Below, in pieces: positions 44,581-53,736 of a stretch of 64,000 nt of DNA. Position 1 is the first letter of the stretch; every line of letters begins with the position of its first letter. The stretch spans positions 124,001 through 188,000 of the forward strand of contig NZ_WQFE01000006.1 in assembly GCF_013033965.1 (NCBI RefSeq), given 5' to 3'. The notes beneath the pieces are model-generated. The model did no database searches. It had not been told where the DNA came from and saw nothing but the letters and a program-made list of their open reading frames with translations. Source of the DNA: Ruegeria atlantica (GTDB taxonomy: Bacteria > Pseudomonadota > Alphaproteobacteria > Rhodobacterales > Rhodobacteraceae). Made by a program: the position numbers and the translations under genes.

Positions 44581-45606
44581 ATGCGCCTTTTGCCTGTTCT
44601 GGCTGTCGCAACACTTGTTTCCGGATGTCTCTTTGACAAAGAGCCCGAGGTGGTGCGTTTGTCCGGTGAGACCATGGGAACCACCTTCAACGTCACCGCC
44701 ATCGGAACGGATGTAGACGAAGCCGCTCTGGGCGTTGCTGTCCAAGAGACGCTGGCAGATGTGAATGCCAAGATGTCGAATTGGGACCCAAACTCTGAGG
44801 TTTCGACATTCTCGGCATCGACCAGCACAGAAGCCACCGAAATTTCCGAAGATTTCGCGCTGGTCATCGATGCAGCAAATGAGGTGCACGAGAAATCCGG
44901 CGGCACGTTTGACGTCACGCTTGGCCCGCTGATCGAGCTGTGGGGCTTTGGCCCGCGCAAGCCGGAAGATCCTGTACCGTCCGACGCTGAGATTCAGGCG
45001 GCGCTGGACAGCGTCGGACAGGACCGTCTGCTGGCACTGGATAGCGAAAACGGGACTTTGGCCAAATCGGACGCTGGCGTTGGCATCAACTTGTCCGCAA
45101 TCGCTAAAGGATACGGCATCGACGCCGTGGCTGCGACGCTGCGCGATGCGGGGATCGAAAACTACATGGTCGAGATCGGTGGTGATCTGGTCACCATGGG
45201 GCAAAACGACAAGGGAGAATCCTGGCGGATCGGGATTGAAAAGCCCGAAGCGGGCGCGCAGAATCTACAGTTGGTTGTGCAGCTGGACGATCTCGGCATG
45301 GCGACCTCTGGCGACTACAAGAATTTCTTTGAACAGGATGGTGTGCGGTATTCGCATGTCATTGACCCAACGACGGGTCGTCCGATCACTCATCGCACAA
45401 CGTCCGTCACAGTTCTGGCCGAAAATGCGATGATGGCCGATGCCTGGGCGACGGCTATGTTGGCGCTGGGTCAGGAAAAGGGCCTGGAACTGGCCGAAGA
45501 ACATAAACTTGCCGTGTATTTCATCTCGCGGGATGTGACAGGCGGCGACGATGCCTATATTACGGTTCACAGCACCGCGTTCAAAGACGCACTGGGCACC
45601 AACTGA
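44581..45606 (+). CDS. apbE: FAD:protein FMN transferase (ApbE)
   Basis: A 341-residue lipoprotein: signal with lipobox VSGC (about 15-18) then the ApbE domain with GETMGTTFNV, FDVTLGPLIELWGFGP, SAIAKGYGIDA and SHVIDPTTGRP. It transfers FMN from FAD to Thr in the SGAT motifs of NqrB and NqrC (seen here as Thr229 and Thr240). AGGAGG precedes the ATG at 44581. It is coupled to nqrM 15 bases downstream and completes the NQR assembly set. Confidence 0.93.
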   Translation: MRLLPVLAVATLVSGCLFDKEPEVVRLSGETMGTTFNVTAIGTDVDEAALGVAVQETLADVNAKMSNWDPNSEVSTFSASTSTEATEISEDFALVIDAANEVHEKSGGTFDVTLGPLIELWGFGPRKPEDPVPSDAEIQAALDSVGQDRLLALDSENGTLAKSDAGVGINLSAIAKGYGIDAVAATLRDAGIENYMVEIGGDLVTMGQNDKGESWRIGIEKPEAGAQNLQLVVQLDDLGMATSGDYKNFFEQDGVRYSHVIDPTTGRPITHRTTSVTVLAENAMMADAWATAMLALGQEKGLELAEEHKLAVYFISRDVTGGDDAYITVHSTAFKDALGTN

Positions 45607-45621
45607 TTGATAGGAACCGGG

Positions 45622-45858
45622 ATGAGCACCTTTATCATAGCCTTTTTTCTGCTTTTGATCATCGTTGTCGGCATGTCCTTGGGTGTCATGCTGATGGGCA
45701 AGACAATCAAAGGCAGCTGCGGTGGTCTGAACGCAATCTCGGGCGCGGATAAATGCGTGGTCTGCCAGAAGGATGTCGATCCCAACTCGCCTTTGCGCGA
45801 TCAGTTGCAGTGCAAGCGCGCCAAAAAGATGCTTGATCAGATGGAGCGTCAGGCCTGA
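45622..45858 (+). CDS. nqrM: NqrM, Na+-NQR maturation protein
   Basis: A 78-residue protein with one N-terminal membrane helix (about 2-27) followed by a Cys-rich tail: GSCGGLN, then CVVC and QCKR. This is the NqrM (DUF539) layout, required for building the iron centre between NqrD and NqrE. The ATG at 45622 is preferred; an ATT/ATG extension from 45607 exists. It follows apbE by 15 bases, so both maturation factors are co-transcribed. Confidence 0.9.
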   Translation: MSTFIIAFFLLLIIVVGMSLGVMLMGKTIKGSCGGLNAISGADKCVVCQKDVDPNSPLRDQLQCKRAKKMLDQMERQA

Positions 45859-45901
45859 GCGCAGTTTATGCTTCGCTATAGTGGTGGAAATGGCTAAGTA
45901 A

Positions 45902-45921
45902 TCCCCGAGGAATATCGGGGA
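45902..45921 (+). promoter_or_regulatory. Hairpin overlapping the ribosome binding site of the sulfatase-type gene
   Basis: TCCCCGA (45902-45908) pairs with TCGGGGA (45915-45921) and the second arm runs into GGGAGGG, the likely binding site for the TTG start at 45932. The stem could modulate translation; inferred only. Confidence 0.35.
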
Positions 45922-45931
45922 GGGCGCGGAT

Positions 45932-47605
45932 TTGGCCAAAGCCAAAAACATCCTGTTCATCATGTTCGATCAGCTGCGCTGGGATTACCTCAGCTGTTAC
46001 GGGCATCCACATTTGCACACGCCAAACATCGACCGGCTGGCTGCCATGGGCGTCCGCTTTGACCGGGCCTATATCCAATCCCCGATTTGCGGCAGCTCGC
46101 GCATGTCGACTTACACAGGTCGCTACGTGCATTCGCACGGCGCTTCATGGAATGGCATTCCGCTGAAGGTCGGCGAGATCACAATGGGGGATCATTTGCG
46201 TAAGGCCGGTATGGACTGCTGGCTGGTTGGGAAAACCCATATGCGCGCGGATGCAGAAGGCATGGCCCGGTTAGGTCTGGAACCCGACAGTTTGATCGGC
46301 GCGCGCGTGGCTGAATGCGGTTTTGATGTTTTTGAACGCGACGATGGCATGTTGCCCGAAGGACCTGATGGCTTTTACGATCCTGACGGTGCGAAAGAGT
46401 ACAACAAGTATTTGGCTGCCAAGGGTTATGAGAGTGACAATCCCTGGCACGACTTTGCCAATTCAGGGTTGGATGCGGACGGCAACGTCCTGTCCGGCTG
46501 GTTTTTGAAGAATTCAACCGAGGCGGCCAACATTGCGGAAGAGGACAGCGAAACCCCATATCTGACCGATCGGGGCATGGAGTTCATGAAGAACCATGAT
46601 GGCCCCTGGTGCTGCCATCTGAGTTTTATCAAGCCACATTGGCCTTACATTGTTCCCGAGCCCTATGCCTCGATGTATGGACAGGAACATGTTTTGCCGG
46701 TGGTGCGCTCAGAAGTGGAACGTCAGAATGCACATCCGGTTCTCAAGGCATTCATGGATACTAAAGTGGGGCAAGCATTCTCGCGACAGGACGTGCGGGA
46801 GGCAGTGATCCCAGCTTACATGGGGCTGATCAAACAAGCCGATGACCAGATGGGGCGGCTGTTTGACTGGATGGAGAATACTGGCCGGATGGATGACACG
46901 ATGATCGTGCTGACGTCCGATCATGGCGATTTTCTGGGTGACCACTGGATGGGTGAGAAAACGTTTTTTCAGGATGCCTCAACAAAAGTGCCGCTGATCA
47001 TCTATGATCCGTCACCCGAAGCGGACGGAACGCGCGGCACCGTCAGTGATGCGCTGGTTGAATCCATCGACCTTGCTCCGACATTTGTCGATGTGGCGGG
47101 TGGTGAGGTCGCGGGACATATCCTTGAGGGGCATTCTTTGCTTCCGATCCTGCACGGGCAGGACAAAGAAACACTCCGCGATGTTGTGATCTGCGAATAC
47201 GACTATTCTGCATCACCGATTGCAGACATGCTGAATGCCTCGGTCCGGGACGCTGTCATGTTTATGGCGGCCAACAAAAAGTGGAAGTTAATCCACTGCG
47301 AAGGTGGCCATCGACCAATCCTGTTTGATCTTGAGAATGATCCCAACGAGTTGGTCGATTTGGGTGACAGTGCTGAGCACGCCGACACTATTGCCCAAAT
47401 GTACGACCACCTTTTCGCCTGGACACGCCGCCAGTCGCAGCGCACGACCCGGTCGGAACGGCAATTGATCGAGATGCGGACAAAAAGTCGGGGCAGGGGG
47501 ATCGTCGTTGGGGTCTATGATGAAAACGATGCACCACTGGACCTGACCGTTAAGTATCGTGGCCGCAAAGCGCGCCCGTTCAAGGACCTCGTGAACAAAG
47601 GTTAA
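45932..47605 (+). CDS. Formylglycine-type sulfatase/phosphonate monoester hydrolase
   Basis: A 557-residue alkaline-phosphatase-superfamily hydrolase without a signal peptide. The N-terminal metal site reads FIMFDQLRWD, and Cys53 in CGSSRMSTYTGR is the residue to be converted to formylglycine. SDHGDFLGDH (about 331-340) supplies the second metal site. The cytoplasmic location and motif fit both arylsulfatases and phosphonate monoester hydrolases, so the substrate is open. The TTG at 45932 has GGAGGG eight bases upstream. It lies between nqrM and gpmI with no functional link apparent. Confidence 0.85.
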   Translation: MAKAKNILFIMFDQLRWDYLSCYGHPHLHTPNIDRLAAMGVRFDRAYIQSPICGSSRMSTYTGRYVHSHGASWNGIPLKVGEITMGDHLRKAGMDCWLVGKTHMRADAEGMARLGLEPDSLIGARVAECGFDVFERDDGMLPEGPDGFYDPDGAKEYNKYLAAKGYESDNPWHDFANSGLDADGNVLSGWFLKNSTEAANIAEEDSETPYLTDRGMEFMKNHDGPWCCHLSFIKPHWPYIVPEPYASMYGQEHVLPVVRSEVERQNAHPVLKAFMDTKVGQAFSRQDVREAVIPAYMGLIKQADDQMGRLFDWMENTGRMDDTMIVLTSDHGDFLGDHWMGEKTFFQDASTKVPLIIYDPSPEADGTRGTVSDALVESIDLAPTFVDVAGGEVAGHILEGHSLLPILHGQDKETLRDVVICEYDYSASPIADMLNASVRDAVMFMAANKKWKLIHCEGGHRPILFDLENDPNELVDLGDSAEHADTIAQMYDHLFAWTRRQSQRTTRSERQLIEMRTKSRGRGIVVGVYDENDAPLDLTVKYRGRKARPFKDLVNKG

Positions 47606-47708
47606 ACGGCCCGAGTATTAAATCTGCCCGATAGCGCGCAAAATGCGGTTCAATTGCACGAGGTCAGGCGATACAAGACCGACCAGAGCAGAAATCCGGA
47701 GAGCCGCA

Positions 47709-49226
47709 ATGACCGCCCCCAAACCCGTCGTCCTGTGCATTCTTGATGGTTGGGGTCTGTCCGAAGACACGCAGTCCAACGCGCCGTATCTTGCGAACAC
47801 TCCGACTTTTGATGCGATCATGGCCAATGGACCGCACGCGACCCTGATTACACATGGACCTGACGCCGGCTTGCCCAGCGGCCAGATGGGCAATTCCGAG
47901 GTCGGCCACACAAATATCGGGGCGGGCCGCGTTGTTGCGATGGATCTGGGGCAGATTGATCTGGCGATTGAAGATGGCAGTTTTTTCGACAATGCCGCAT
48001 TGCAGGCCTTCATCGCGAAGGTGAAAGCCTCAGGTGGAACGGCTCATTTGATGGGTTTGATTTCGGATGGCGGCGTGCATGGCCATTTGAATCATATCGT
48101 TGCTGCTGCACAGGCAATCACCGATGCGGGTGTACCAGTTGCACTGCACGCTATGACCGATGGGCGCGATGTGGCGCCGAAATCTGCATATACATATCTG
48201 GCAGAGCTTGAAGATCGATTGCCTGATGGGGCACGCATCGTCACGGTCTGCGGGCGGTATTTCGCGATGGACCGGGACAATCGTTGGGAACGCGTGAGTG
48301 AGGCCTATGAAGCGATGGTCAAAGGCCAAGGCCGGGCAGCTGCAACCGCGCATGGCGCTGTGGATCATGCGTATAACCAATCTGAGACAGACGAGTTTAT
48401 CGCACCTACTGTTCTTGGGGGCTACGACGGCATTCAGGATGGCGACGGTGTTTTCTGCCTGAATTTCCGCGCGGACCGGGCCCGGGAAATCTTGCGTGCG
48501 ATTGGCGAGCCCAACTTCACGGAGTTCGACACCGGACCGCGACCGCAGCTTTCCGCTCTGCTTGGGATGGTCGAGTATTCCGATAGCCACAATGCCTATA
48601 TGACAACCGTGTTCCCTAAGCGGAATATCGTGAACACTTTGGGTGAGTGGGTTGCCAAGAAGGGGCTGCGTCAGTTCCGTCTGGCCGAGACTGAAAAATA
48701 CCCTCATGTCACATTCTTCCTGAATGGCGGTAAGGAAACGGCAGAGGAAGGTGAAGACCGGTATATGCCGAAATCACCCAAGGTTGCGACATATGACTTG
48801 CAGCCCGAGATGTCTTCGGCCGAAGTGACGGCAAAATTCGTTGAAGCGATTGAGGCGGGTTATGACCTGATCGTCACAAACTATGCCAATCCCGACATGG
48901 TTGGTCACACGGGCGATCTGCAGGCTGCGATCAAAGCTTGTGAGGCGGTCGATCAGGGATTGTCGCAGGTCGTTGCGGCGTTGAACGAGGTTGGTGGTGC
49001 CATGATCGTCACCGCCGATCATGGCAATTGCGAGGTCATGGTCGACCCCGAAACCGGCGGACCGCATACTGCACATACTCTGAACCCGGTCCCCGTGGCG
49101 CTTGTCGGTGGACCGGAAGGTGCGTCGCTGCGCAATGGACGTCTTTCCGATCTGGCCCCGACGCTGTTGGATCTGATGGGTCTTGAAAAACCGCCCGAGA
49201 TGACGGGGCAGAGCCTGCTGTCATGA
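47709..49226 (+). CDS. gpmI: 2,3-bisphosphoglycerate-independent phosphoglycerate mutase
   Basis: A 505-residue enzyme that interconverts 3- and 2-phosphoglycerate in glycolysis. The N-terminal CILDGWG holds the first metal ligand, and the phosphoserine motif MGNSEVGH is near residue 60. The C-terminal TADHGNCE supplies further metal ligands. The ATG at 47709 gives the standard start MTAPKPVVL with GGAGA upstream. The envC-like gene overlaps its stop by four bases, a common pairing in this group. Confidence 0.95.
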   Translation: MTAPKPVVLCILDGWGLSEDTQSNAPYLANTPTFDAIMANGPHATLITHGPDAGLPSGQMGNSEVGHTNIGAGRVVAMDLGQIDLAIEDGSFFDNAALQAFIAKVKASGGTAHLMGLISDGGVHGHLNHIVAAAQAITDAGVPVALHAMTDGRDVAPKSAYTYLAELEDRLPDGARIVTVCGRYFAMDRDNRWERVSEAYEAMVKGQGRAAATAHGAVDHAYNQSETDEFIAPTVLGGYDGIQDGDGVFCLNFRADRAREILRAIGEPNFTEFDTGPRPQLSALLGMVEYSDSHNAYMTTVFPKRNIVNTLGEWVAKKGLRQFRLAETEKYPHVTFFLNGGKETAEEGEDRYMPKSPKVATYDLQPEMSSAEVTAKFVEAIEAGYDLIVTNYANPDMVGHTGDLQAAIKACEAVDQGLSQVVAALNEVGGAMIVTADHGNCEVMVDPETGGPHTAHTLNPVPVALVGGPEGASLRNGRLSDLAPTLLDLMGLEKPPEMTGQSLLS

Positions 49227-50353
49227 ATGCGCGCGCGCTAATCCTTGCGATGTGTCTTGCGTCGCCAGCCGCAGCGCAGAACGATCCGTCTGCGGCAGCT
49301 TTGAATGCTGCGCGGATGCTGGAACAAGCCTCGATCAACCTGACCGAAGCCGACGGAGCTCGTGACCGTGTGCGCGCCCTGACCGAAACCATCCAGGCTT
49401 ATGAGGCTGGGCTTTCGGCAATGCGCGACGGGCTGCGCATGGCGGCGACCCGTGAAGCACAGCTTACGGCAGAGTTGCGGTCGCGGGAACAGGAGGTCGC
49501 GCAGCTGCTGGGTGTTCTGCAGACCATTGAAACCACGGCACCACCCGTTCTGATGCTGCATCCGTCCGGTCCCCTCGGTTCCGCGCGCGCGGGCATGATG
49601 CTGTCCGAGGTCACGCCCGGTCTGAACGCACGCGTCCAGGCGCTGGCCCATGATCTGCAAGAGGTTCAGACGCTTCAAAAACTGCAGCAAAGTGCTGCAA
49701 AAACACTGGTCGAAGGGCTGACTGGCGTGCAAAACGCGCGCACCAGCCTCAGCGAGGCCATCGCCGACCGCACGGACTTGCCCCGTCGCTTTGTCGAAGA
49801 TCCGGTGCGCACCGCCATCCTGATCTCATCGACCGAGACGCTGGACGGGTTTGCCAGCGGGTTGTCTGAAATCTCAGAAGGTGAAATTGCCGAGACGGAT
49901 GCAGATGTCTCGGACCGGAAGGGGCAGATTGCACTGCCAACCCAAGGCGTTGTTTTGCACCGCGCGGATGACACCGATGCAGCCGGCGTGACGCGTCCCG
50001 GTGTGGTTTTGGCCACTCGTCCTCGGGCGATTGTTACAGCACCGACTGCTGCAACGATCCGGTATCGCGGACCATTGCTGGAACTTGGAAATGTGATGAT
50101 CCTGGAGCCGCAACCGGGCTTGTTATTCGTTTTTGCAGGCCTTCAAGAAGTTTACGGAGACATGGGTGAGGTGATCCCCGAAGGTACTCCGGTGGGTTTG
50201 ATGCCCGGTGAATCGCCTAAAATCGGCGCAATTTTGTCAACAAGCGGTGATGGCACTGGAACTGACCGGTCAGAAACGCTCTATATAGAGGTAAGACAGA
50301 ATAATAGCCCCGTGGACCCGGAATCATGGTTTCGGACCGACAAGGATGGATAA
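49223..50353 (+). CDS. EnvC-like murein hydrolase activator with degenerate LytM domain
   Basis: A 376-residue periplasmic protein: signal peptide (1-18), a long helical coiled-coil region (about 20-200) and a C-terminal LytM/M23 domain. The zinc ligands of active LytM enzymes are not in place: the strand that normally holds the second His reads GNVMILEPQPGLLFVFAGL, so it is most likely a non-catalytic activator that turns on amidases at the septum. It is between gpmI (4-base overlap) and ctpA (6 bases), an envelope-remodelling arrangement. Confidence 0.85.
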   Translation: MNARALILAMCLASPAAAQNDPSAAALNAARMLEQASINLTEADGARDRVRALTETIQAYEAGLSAMRDGLRMAATREAQLTAELRSREQEVAQLLGVLQTIETTAPPVLMLHPSGPLGSARAGMMLSEVTPGLNARVQALAHDLQEVQTLQKLQQSAAKTLVEGLTGVQNARTSLSEAIADRTDLPRRFVEDPVRTAILISSTETLDGFASGLSEISEGEIAETDADVSDRKGQIALPTQGVVLHRADDTDAAGVTRPGVVLATRPRAIVTAPTAATIRYRGPLLELGNVMILEPQPGLLFVFAGLQEVYGDMGEVIPEGTPVGLMPGESPKIGAILSTSGDGTGTDRSETLYIEVRQNNSPVDPESWFRTDKDG

Positions 50354-50359
50354 ACGAGT

Positions 50360-51700
50360 ATGAAGAAATTTCTGATGGCCGGTTTGGCCGGAACTGTGGC
50401 AGGTGTAATCGCAACCACACAAATTGCCGGTCCCTTGCTGGCGCAAGAGGCTGACCGGAAGGCCAGCGTCTACGAACAACTGGATCTGTTTGGCGATATT
50501 TTCGAACGCATCCGCGCCCAGTATGTCGAAGACGTCGAGCCGGAAGAGCTGATTGAAGCAGCCATTGACGGCATGCTCACATCGCTTGACCCGCATTCCA
50601 GCTACCTTTCGCCTGATGATGCCGAGCAGATGCGCGTGCAGACGCGGGGCGAATTCGGTGGATTGGGCATCGAGGTCACGCAAGAAGAAGGCTATGTCAA
50701 AGTCGTCTCGCCGATCGACGATACCCCGGCCGACGAGGCGGGGATCGAGGCCGGTGACTTCATCACCCATGTCGATGGTGAAAGCATCCTCGGCCTGACA
50801 CTGGACAAGGCCGTTGATCTGATGCGTGGTCCGGTTGGGTCGGAAATCGTGATCACGGTCGTTCGCGAGGGCGAACAAGAGCCCTTCGATATCACGATTA
50901 TTCGCGACACCATCAAGCTGACAGCCGTTCGAGCCCGGACGGAAGGCACCAGCGTCGTCCTGCGCGTCACCACCTTCAACGACCAGACGTTCCCGAACCT
51001 GCAGGAAGGTCTGAATGAGCAGATTGAAGAGGCTGGTGGTCTGGATAAGGTTAACGGCGTTGTCCTCGACCTGCGGAATAACCCCGGCGGATTGCTGACC
51101 CAAGCCATCAAAGTTTCGGACGCATTCCTGAACGAAGGCGAGATCGTGTCTACACGCGGCCGCGACCCCAGCGATGGCGAGCGGTTCAATGCAACACCGG
51201 GCGATCTGGCGGAAGGCAAGCCCATTGTTGTGCTGATCAATGGCGGCTCTGCTTCTGCTTCGGAAATCGTGGCCGGTGCGCTGCAGGACCACCGCCGTGC
51301 GATCATTGTTGGTACCAAGAGCTTTGGCAAAGGATCGGTGCAAACGGTTATGCCGTTGCGTGGTGATGGCGCGATGCGTCTGACAACCTCGCGCTATTAC
51401 ACGCCTTCGGGTCGGTCAATTCAGGCACTGGGTGTCAGCCCAGACATCATCGTCGAACAACCGCGCCCAGCACCGGATGAGGAGGAAGAAGAGGCAAACG
51501 CGCGCACACGGTCCGAAGCCGATCTGCGCGGCAGCCTGAACAATGACAGCTTGAGCGAAGACGAAATCCGTCAAATTGAGGAAGACCGCGCCAAAGCCGA
51601 AGCAACGGCTGAACTGCGGGAAGAGGATTACCAACTGGCTTACGCCATCGATATCCTCAAAGGCCTGTCGGCGTTCAATCCAAACGGACCGTCACAGTAA
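50360..51700 (+). CDS. ctpA: S41 family carboxy-terminal processing protease
   Basis: A 446-residue exported protease with a signal/anchor segment (about 5-28), a PDZ domain (about 95-170, VSPIDDTPADEAGIEAGD) and the catalytic domain with the Ser in GGSASASEI (about 295) and the Lys in KSFGKGSVQ (about 322). Such CtpA enzymes trim or degrade envelope proteins, including cell-wall hydrolases and their regulators. An acidic low-complexity region follows (about 375-420). Together with the envC-like gene it forms a peptidoglycan hydrolysis control unit. Confidence 0.92.
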   Translation: MKKFLMAGLAGTVAGVIATTQIAGPLLAQEADRKASVYEQLDLFGDIFERIRAQYVEDVEPEELIEAAIDGMLTSLDPHSSYLSPDDAEQMRVQTRGEFGGLGIEVTQEEGYVKVVSPIDDTPADEAGIEAGDFITHVDGESILGLTLDKAVDLMRGPVGSEIVITVVREGEQEPFDITIIRDTIKLTAVRARTEGTSVVLRVTTFNDQTFPNLQEGLNEQIEEAGGLDKVNGVVLDLRNNPGGLLTQAIKVSDAFLNEGEIVSTRGRDPSDGERFNATPGDLAEGKPIVVLINGGSASASEIVAGALQDHRRAIIVGTKSFGKGSVQTVMPLRGDGAMRLTTSRYYTPSGRSIQALGVSPDIIVEQPRPAPDEEEEEANARTRSEADLRGSLNNDSLSEDEIRQIEEDRAKAEATAELREEDYQLAYAIDILKGLSAFNPNGPSQ

Positions 51701-51706
51701 CGAGCT

Positions 51707-51728
51707 GGGCCGCCATTATTGGCGGCCC
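51707..51728 (+). terminator. Stem-loop after ctpA
   Basis: GGGCCGCCA-TTAT-TGGCGGCCC forms a perfect nine-pair stem six bases past the ctpA stop. No U-run follows on the plus strand, but the stem is strong; it may be shared with the convergent MFS gene. Confidence 0.55.
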
Positions 51729-51747
51729 TCACCACAAGGGGCGTGGA

Positions 51748-53274
51748 TCAACTCTCAACCTTGTGCAGTTTTTCCTCGTCCAGCATTACCGCCAGAACAA
51801 CACCTATCGAGACTGATATGGCTGCAAACACAAAAGCCATGTTCATGCCTGAGTCGAATGCAGATGCAATGGCGGATTTGACCTTTTCAGCCTCTTCTGA
51901 GCTTAGCTTTTCCATCACGGCGCGGGCCGTGTCGGTGGTGAGCGTTCCGCCATTTATGGCTCTTTGATCCGCTTCTGACATATTGATACCATCCGCAGCC
52001 AACTGTTTGCCGAGGCTGGACAGGCTAACAACATACATTATTGCCGTTGCAAACGCGACCGACAGGGCACCGTACACCAGATGGGTCATAAAGCTCAGCC
52101 CGCCTACCAGGCCGGCGCGCTCGGGTTTGACGGCGCAAACGGCGGCAGTACCCGATGGCCCTACCGTCAACGTCGCACCCAGTCCGATCATCGCCATTCC
52201 TGGCAAAATCTGGAAATAACCAAACCCGGCTGGCATGACAACAATGCTGAGCGCGCCAATCGTTGCGACCATGTATCCCCAGAACAACAGACGCTTTGGC
52301 CCAAAATCATTGTACAAAGTGCCCGATACAATTGAACCGACAGCCAGCAAGAGTGTCAGCGGGGCAAGCCCGATCGCTGACTCAAACACCGACCAACCAA
52401 GGACTTTCTGCATGTATTGAGGGAAGTAAAGCAGCCCGACGAATGCGGCCGAAACGTTGAACATATTCAGTCCCAGAGTAATGCGAAATTCGCGGTTCTG
52501 CATCATTTGCGGCAGCAGAAGCGGTTCTTTCACTCGTTTCTCGACGCGGGGGAACAGGAAAAACAGCACAGCACTGACGAAAAACAACATCAGCAGCGGG
52601 ACCGAAGTCCAACCCCAATCTGCGCCAACGTCCAGGCCGTAAAGCAGCAAAAGAACAGCAAATGAGAGAATACCCATCCCGGCAAAGTCGATATGTTCAC
52701 CCTTTTTGTGTTGGGTTTCGCGCTCCATAAGGACCAAGGCCGTAACCATCGAAATGGTCGAAAAAACAACGTTTGCCAGAAAGAAAAACCGCCAATCCCC
52801 AAAGCTGACTGCGGCACCACTGATCAGCGGGCCAAAGACATTGCCGCTGGTCACTCCGGCCAAGATCATGCCCATGATCATGGCGCGGTGTTCAGGGCGC
52901 GAGACTTTGGTTGCGCCAAAAGCCAAAGTGCAAGGCCAGACGCAGCCGGAGCCAATCCCCTGCAATGCGCGGGCCGCGATCAGAAAATCGAGGCTAGGTG
53001 AGACAAAGCACATAACAGACGCAAACAGAAAGATCGCCAACCCGATGATCATCATCTTGCGATGCCCGAACATGTCCCCCATTCGGCCTCCGGCGACCAT
53101 GGTCATCGCGAAAAACAGGGCGTAGATGTTCAACACCCACTGGGTGCTGGTTATGTCTGCGTCAAAGCTGCTTTCGATGGCCGGTACAAGAATAAGAGCA
53201 CCGGTGAAGTCGATGCCAATTCCGAATCCTGTAACCATCAGGGCGATGACCTTGACGATACTGCTACGGTCCAT
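51748..53274 (-). CDS. DHA2-family (EmrB/QacA-like) drug:H+ antiporter
   Basis: A 508-residue MFS protein with about 14 membrane helices. Loop 2-3 has GGRMGDMFGHRKMM (about 61-74), the MFS signature, and the early helix has IGIDFTGALILVPAIE. The length and helix count match the 14-helix DHA2 family of efflux pumps for drugs, dyes or organic compounds. There is no membrane-fusion partner (EmrA) nearby. It converges on ctpA. Confidence 0.85.
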   Translation of the reverse strand: MDRSSIVKVIALMVTGFGIGIDFTGALILVPAIESSFDADITSTQWVLNIYALFFAMTMVAGGRMGDMFGHRKMMIIGLAIFLFASVMCFVSPSLDFLIAARALQGIGSGCVWPCTLAFGATKVSRPEHRAMIMGMILAGVTSGNVFGPLISGAAVSFGDWRFFFLANVVFSTISMVTALVLMERETQHKKGEHIDFAGMGILSFAVLLLLYGLDVGADWGWTSVPLLMLFFVSAVLFFLFPRVEKRVKEPLLLPQMMQNREFRITLGLNMFNVSAAFVGLLYFPQYMQKVLGWSVFESAIGLAPLTLLLAVGSIVSGTLYNDFGPKRLLFWGYMVATIGALSIVVMPAGFGYFQILPGMAMIGLGATLTVGPSGTAAVCAVKPERAGLVGGLSFMTHLVYGALSVAFATAIMYVVSLSSLGKQLAADGINMSEADQRAINGGTLTTDTARAVMEKLSSEEAEKVKSAIASAFDSGMNMAFVFAAISVSIGVVLAVMLDEEKLHKVES

Positions 53275-53365
53275 ACATGCACCCGAGTTGCTTCAGAGAG
53301 CGACAATGATGCACGAAATCTGATTGAAAGATAGTGGAAGGCCCGGATAGCGAGCTAGTCGCGCA

Positions 53366-53725
53366 TCAGTCCAAGGATGCCTGAGACCTTCTAAATGCTC
53401 GTTTCAGCATGTCCAGTTCCGCACGCAACAAGGCGATTTCAGTCCGAATGTCATCTTCGGTCGGCGTTCCTGCAATGAGTGTGAAATGACCGATCTCAGT
53501 TGATGAATCTGCATCCGTTATCACAAAGCAATGAACCCCATCGGCAATCGCAGCAGGTGGAACTGGAACACTCAGCTCCCACCCGCCTTCGGTGGCGGTC
53601 ATGTGTACATCCGCTAACACCTGACTCAGGTAGTGAACTTCGATGCGCGGTTCCGTGTCGGCTTGAAGATACCCGCGCCAGATGCCGTTTTCGAACAGGG
53701 TTGGGGTTAAAGTTAGTTGTGTCAT
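53366..53725 (-). CDS. Hypothetical protein
   Basis: A 119-residue soluble protein. Residues about 1-80 look like a beta-sandwich (LTLTPTLFENGIWRGYL, ADGVHCFVITD) and a C-terminal helix (about 93-112, EIALLRAELDMLKRAF) may form a coiled coil. The ATG at 53725 is chosen (MTQLTL); an upstream start exists. It lies 12 bases downstream of the 54498-53737 gene on the same strand and probably shares its transcript. The family is not recognised. Confidence 0.55.
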   Translation of the reverse strand: MTQLTLTPTLFENGIWRGYLQADTEPRIEVHYLSQVLADVHMTATEGGWELSVPVPPAAIADGVHCFVITDADSSTEIGHFTLIAGTPTEDDIRTEIALLRAELDMLKRAFRRSQASLD

Positions 53726-53736
53726 GGCCAATGCCC

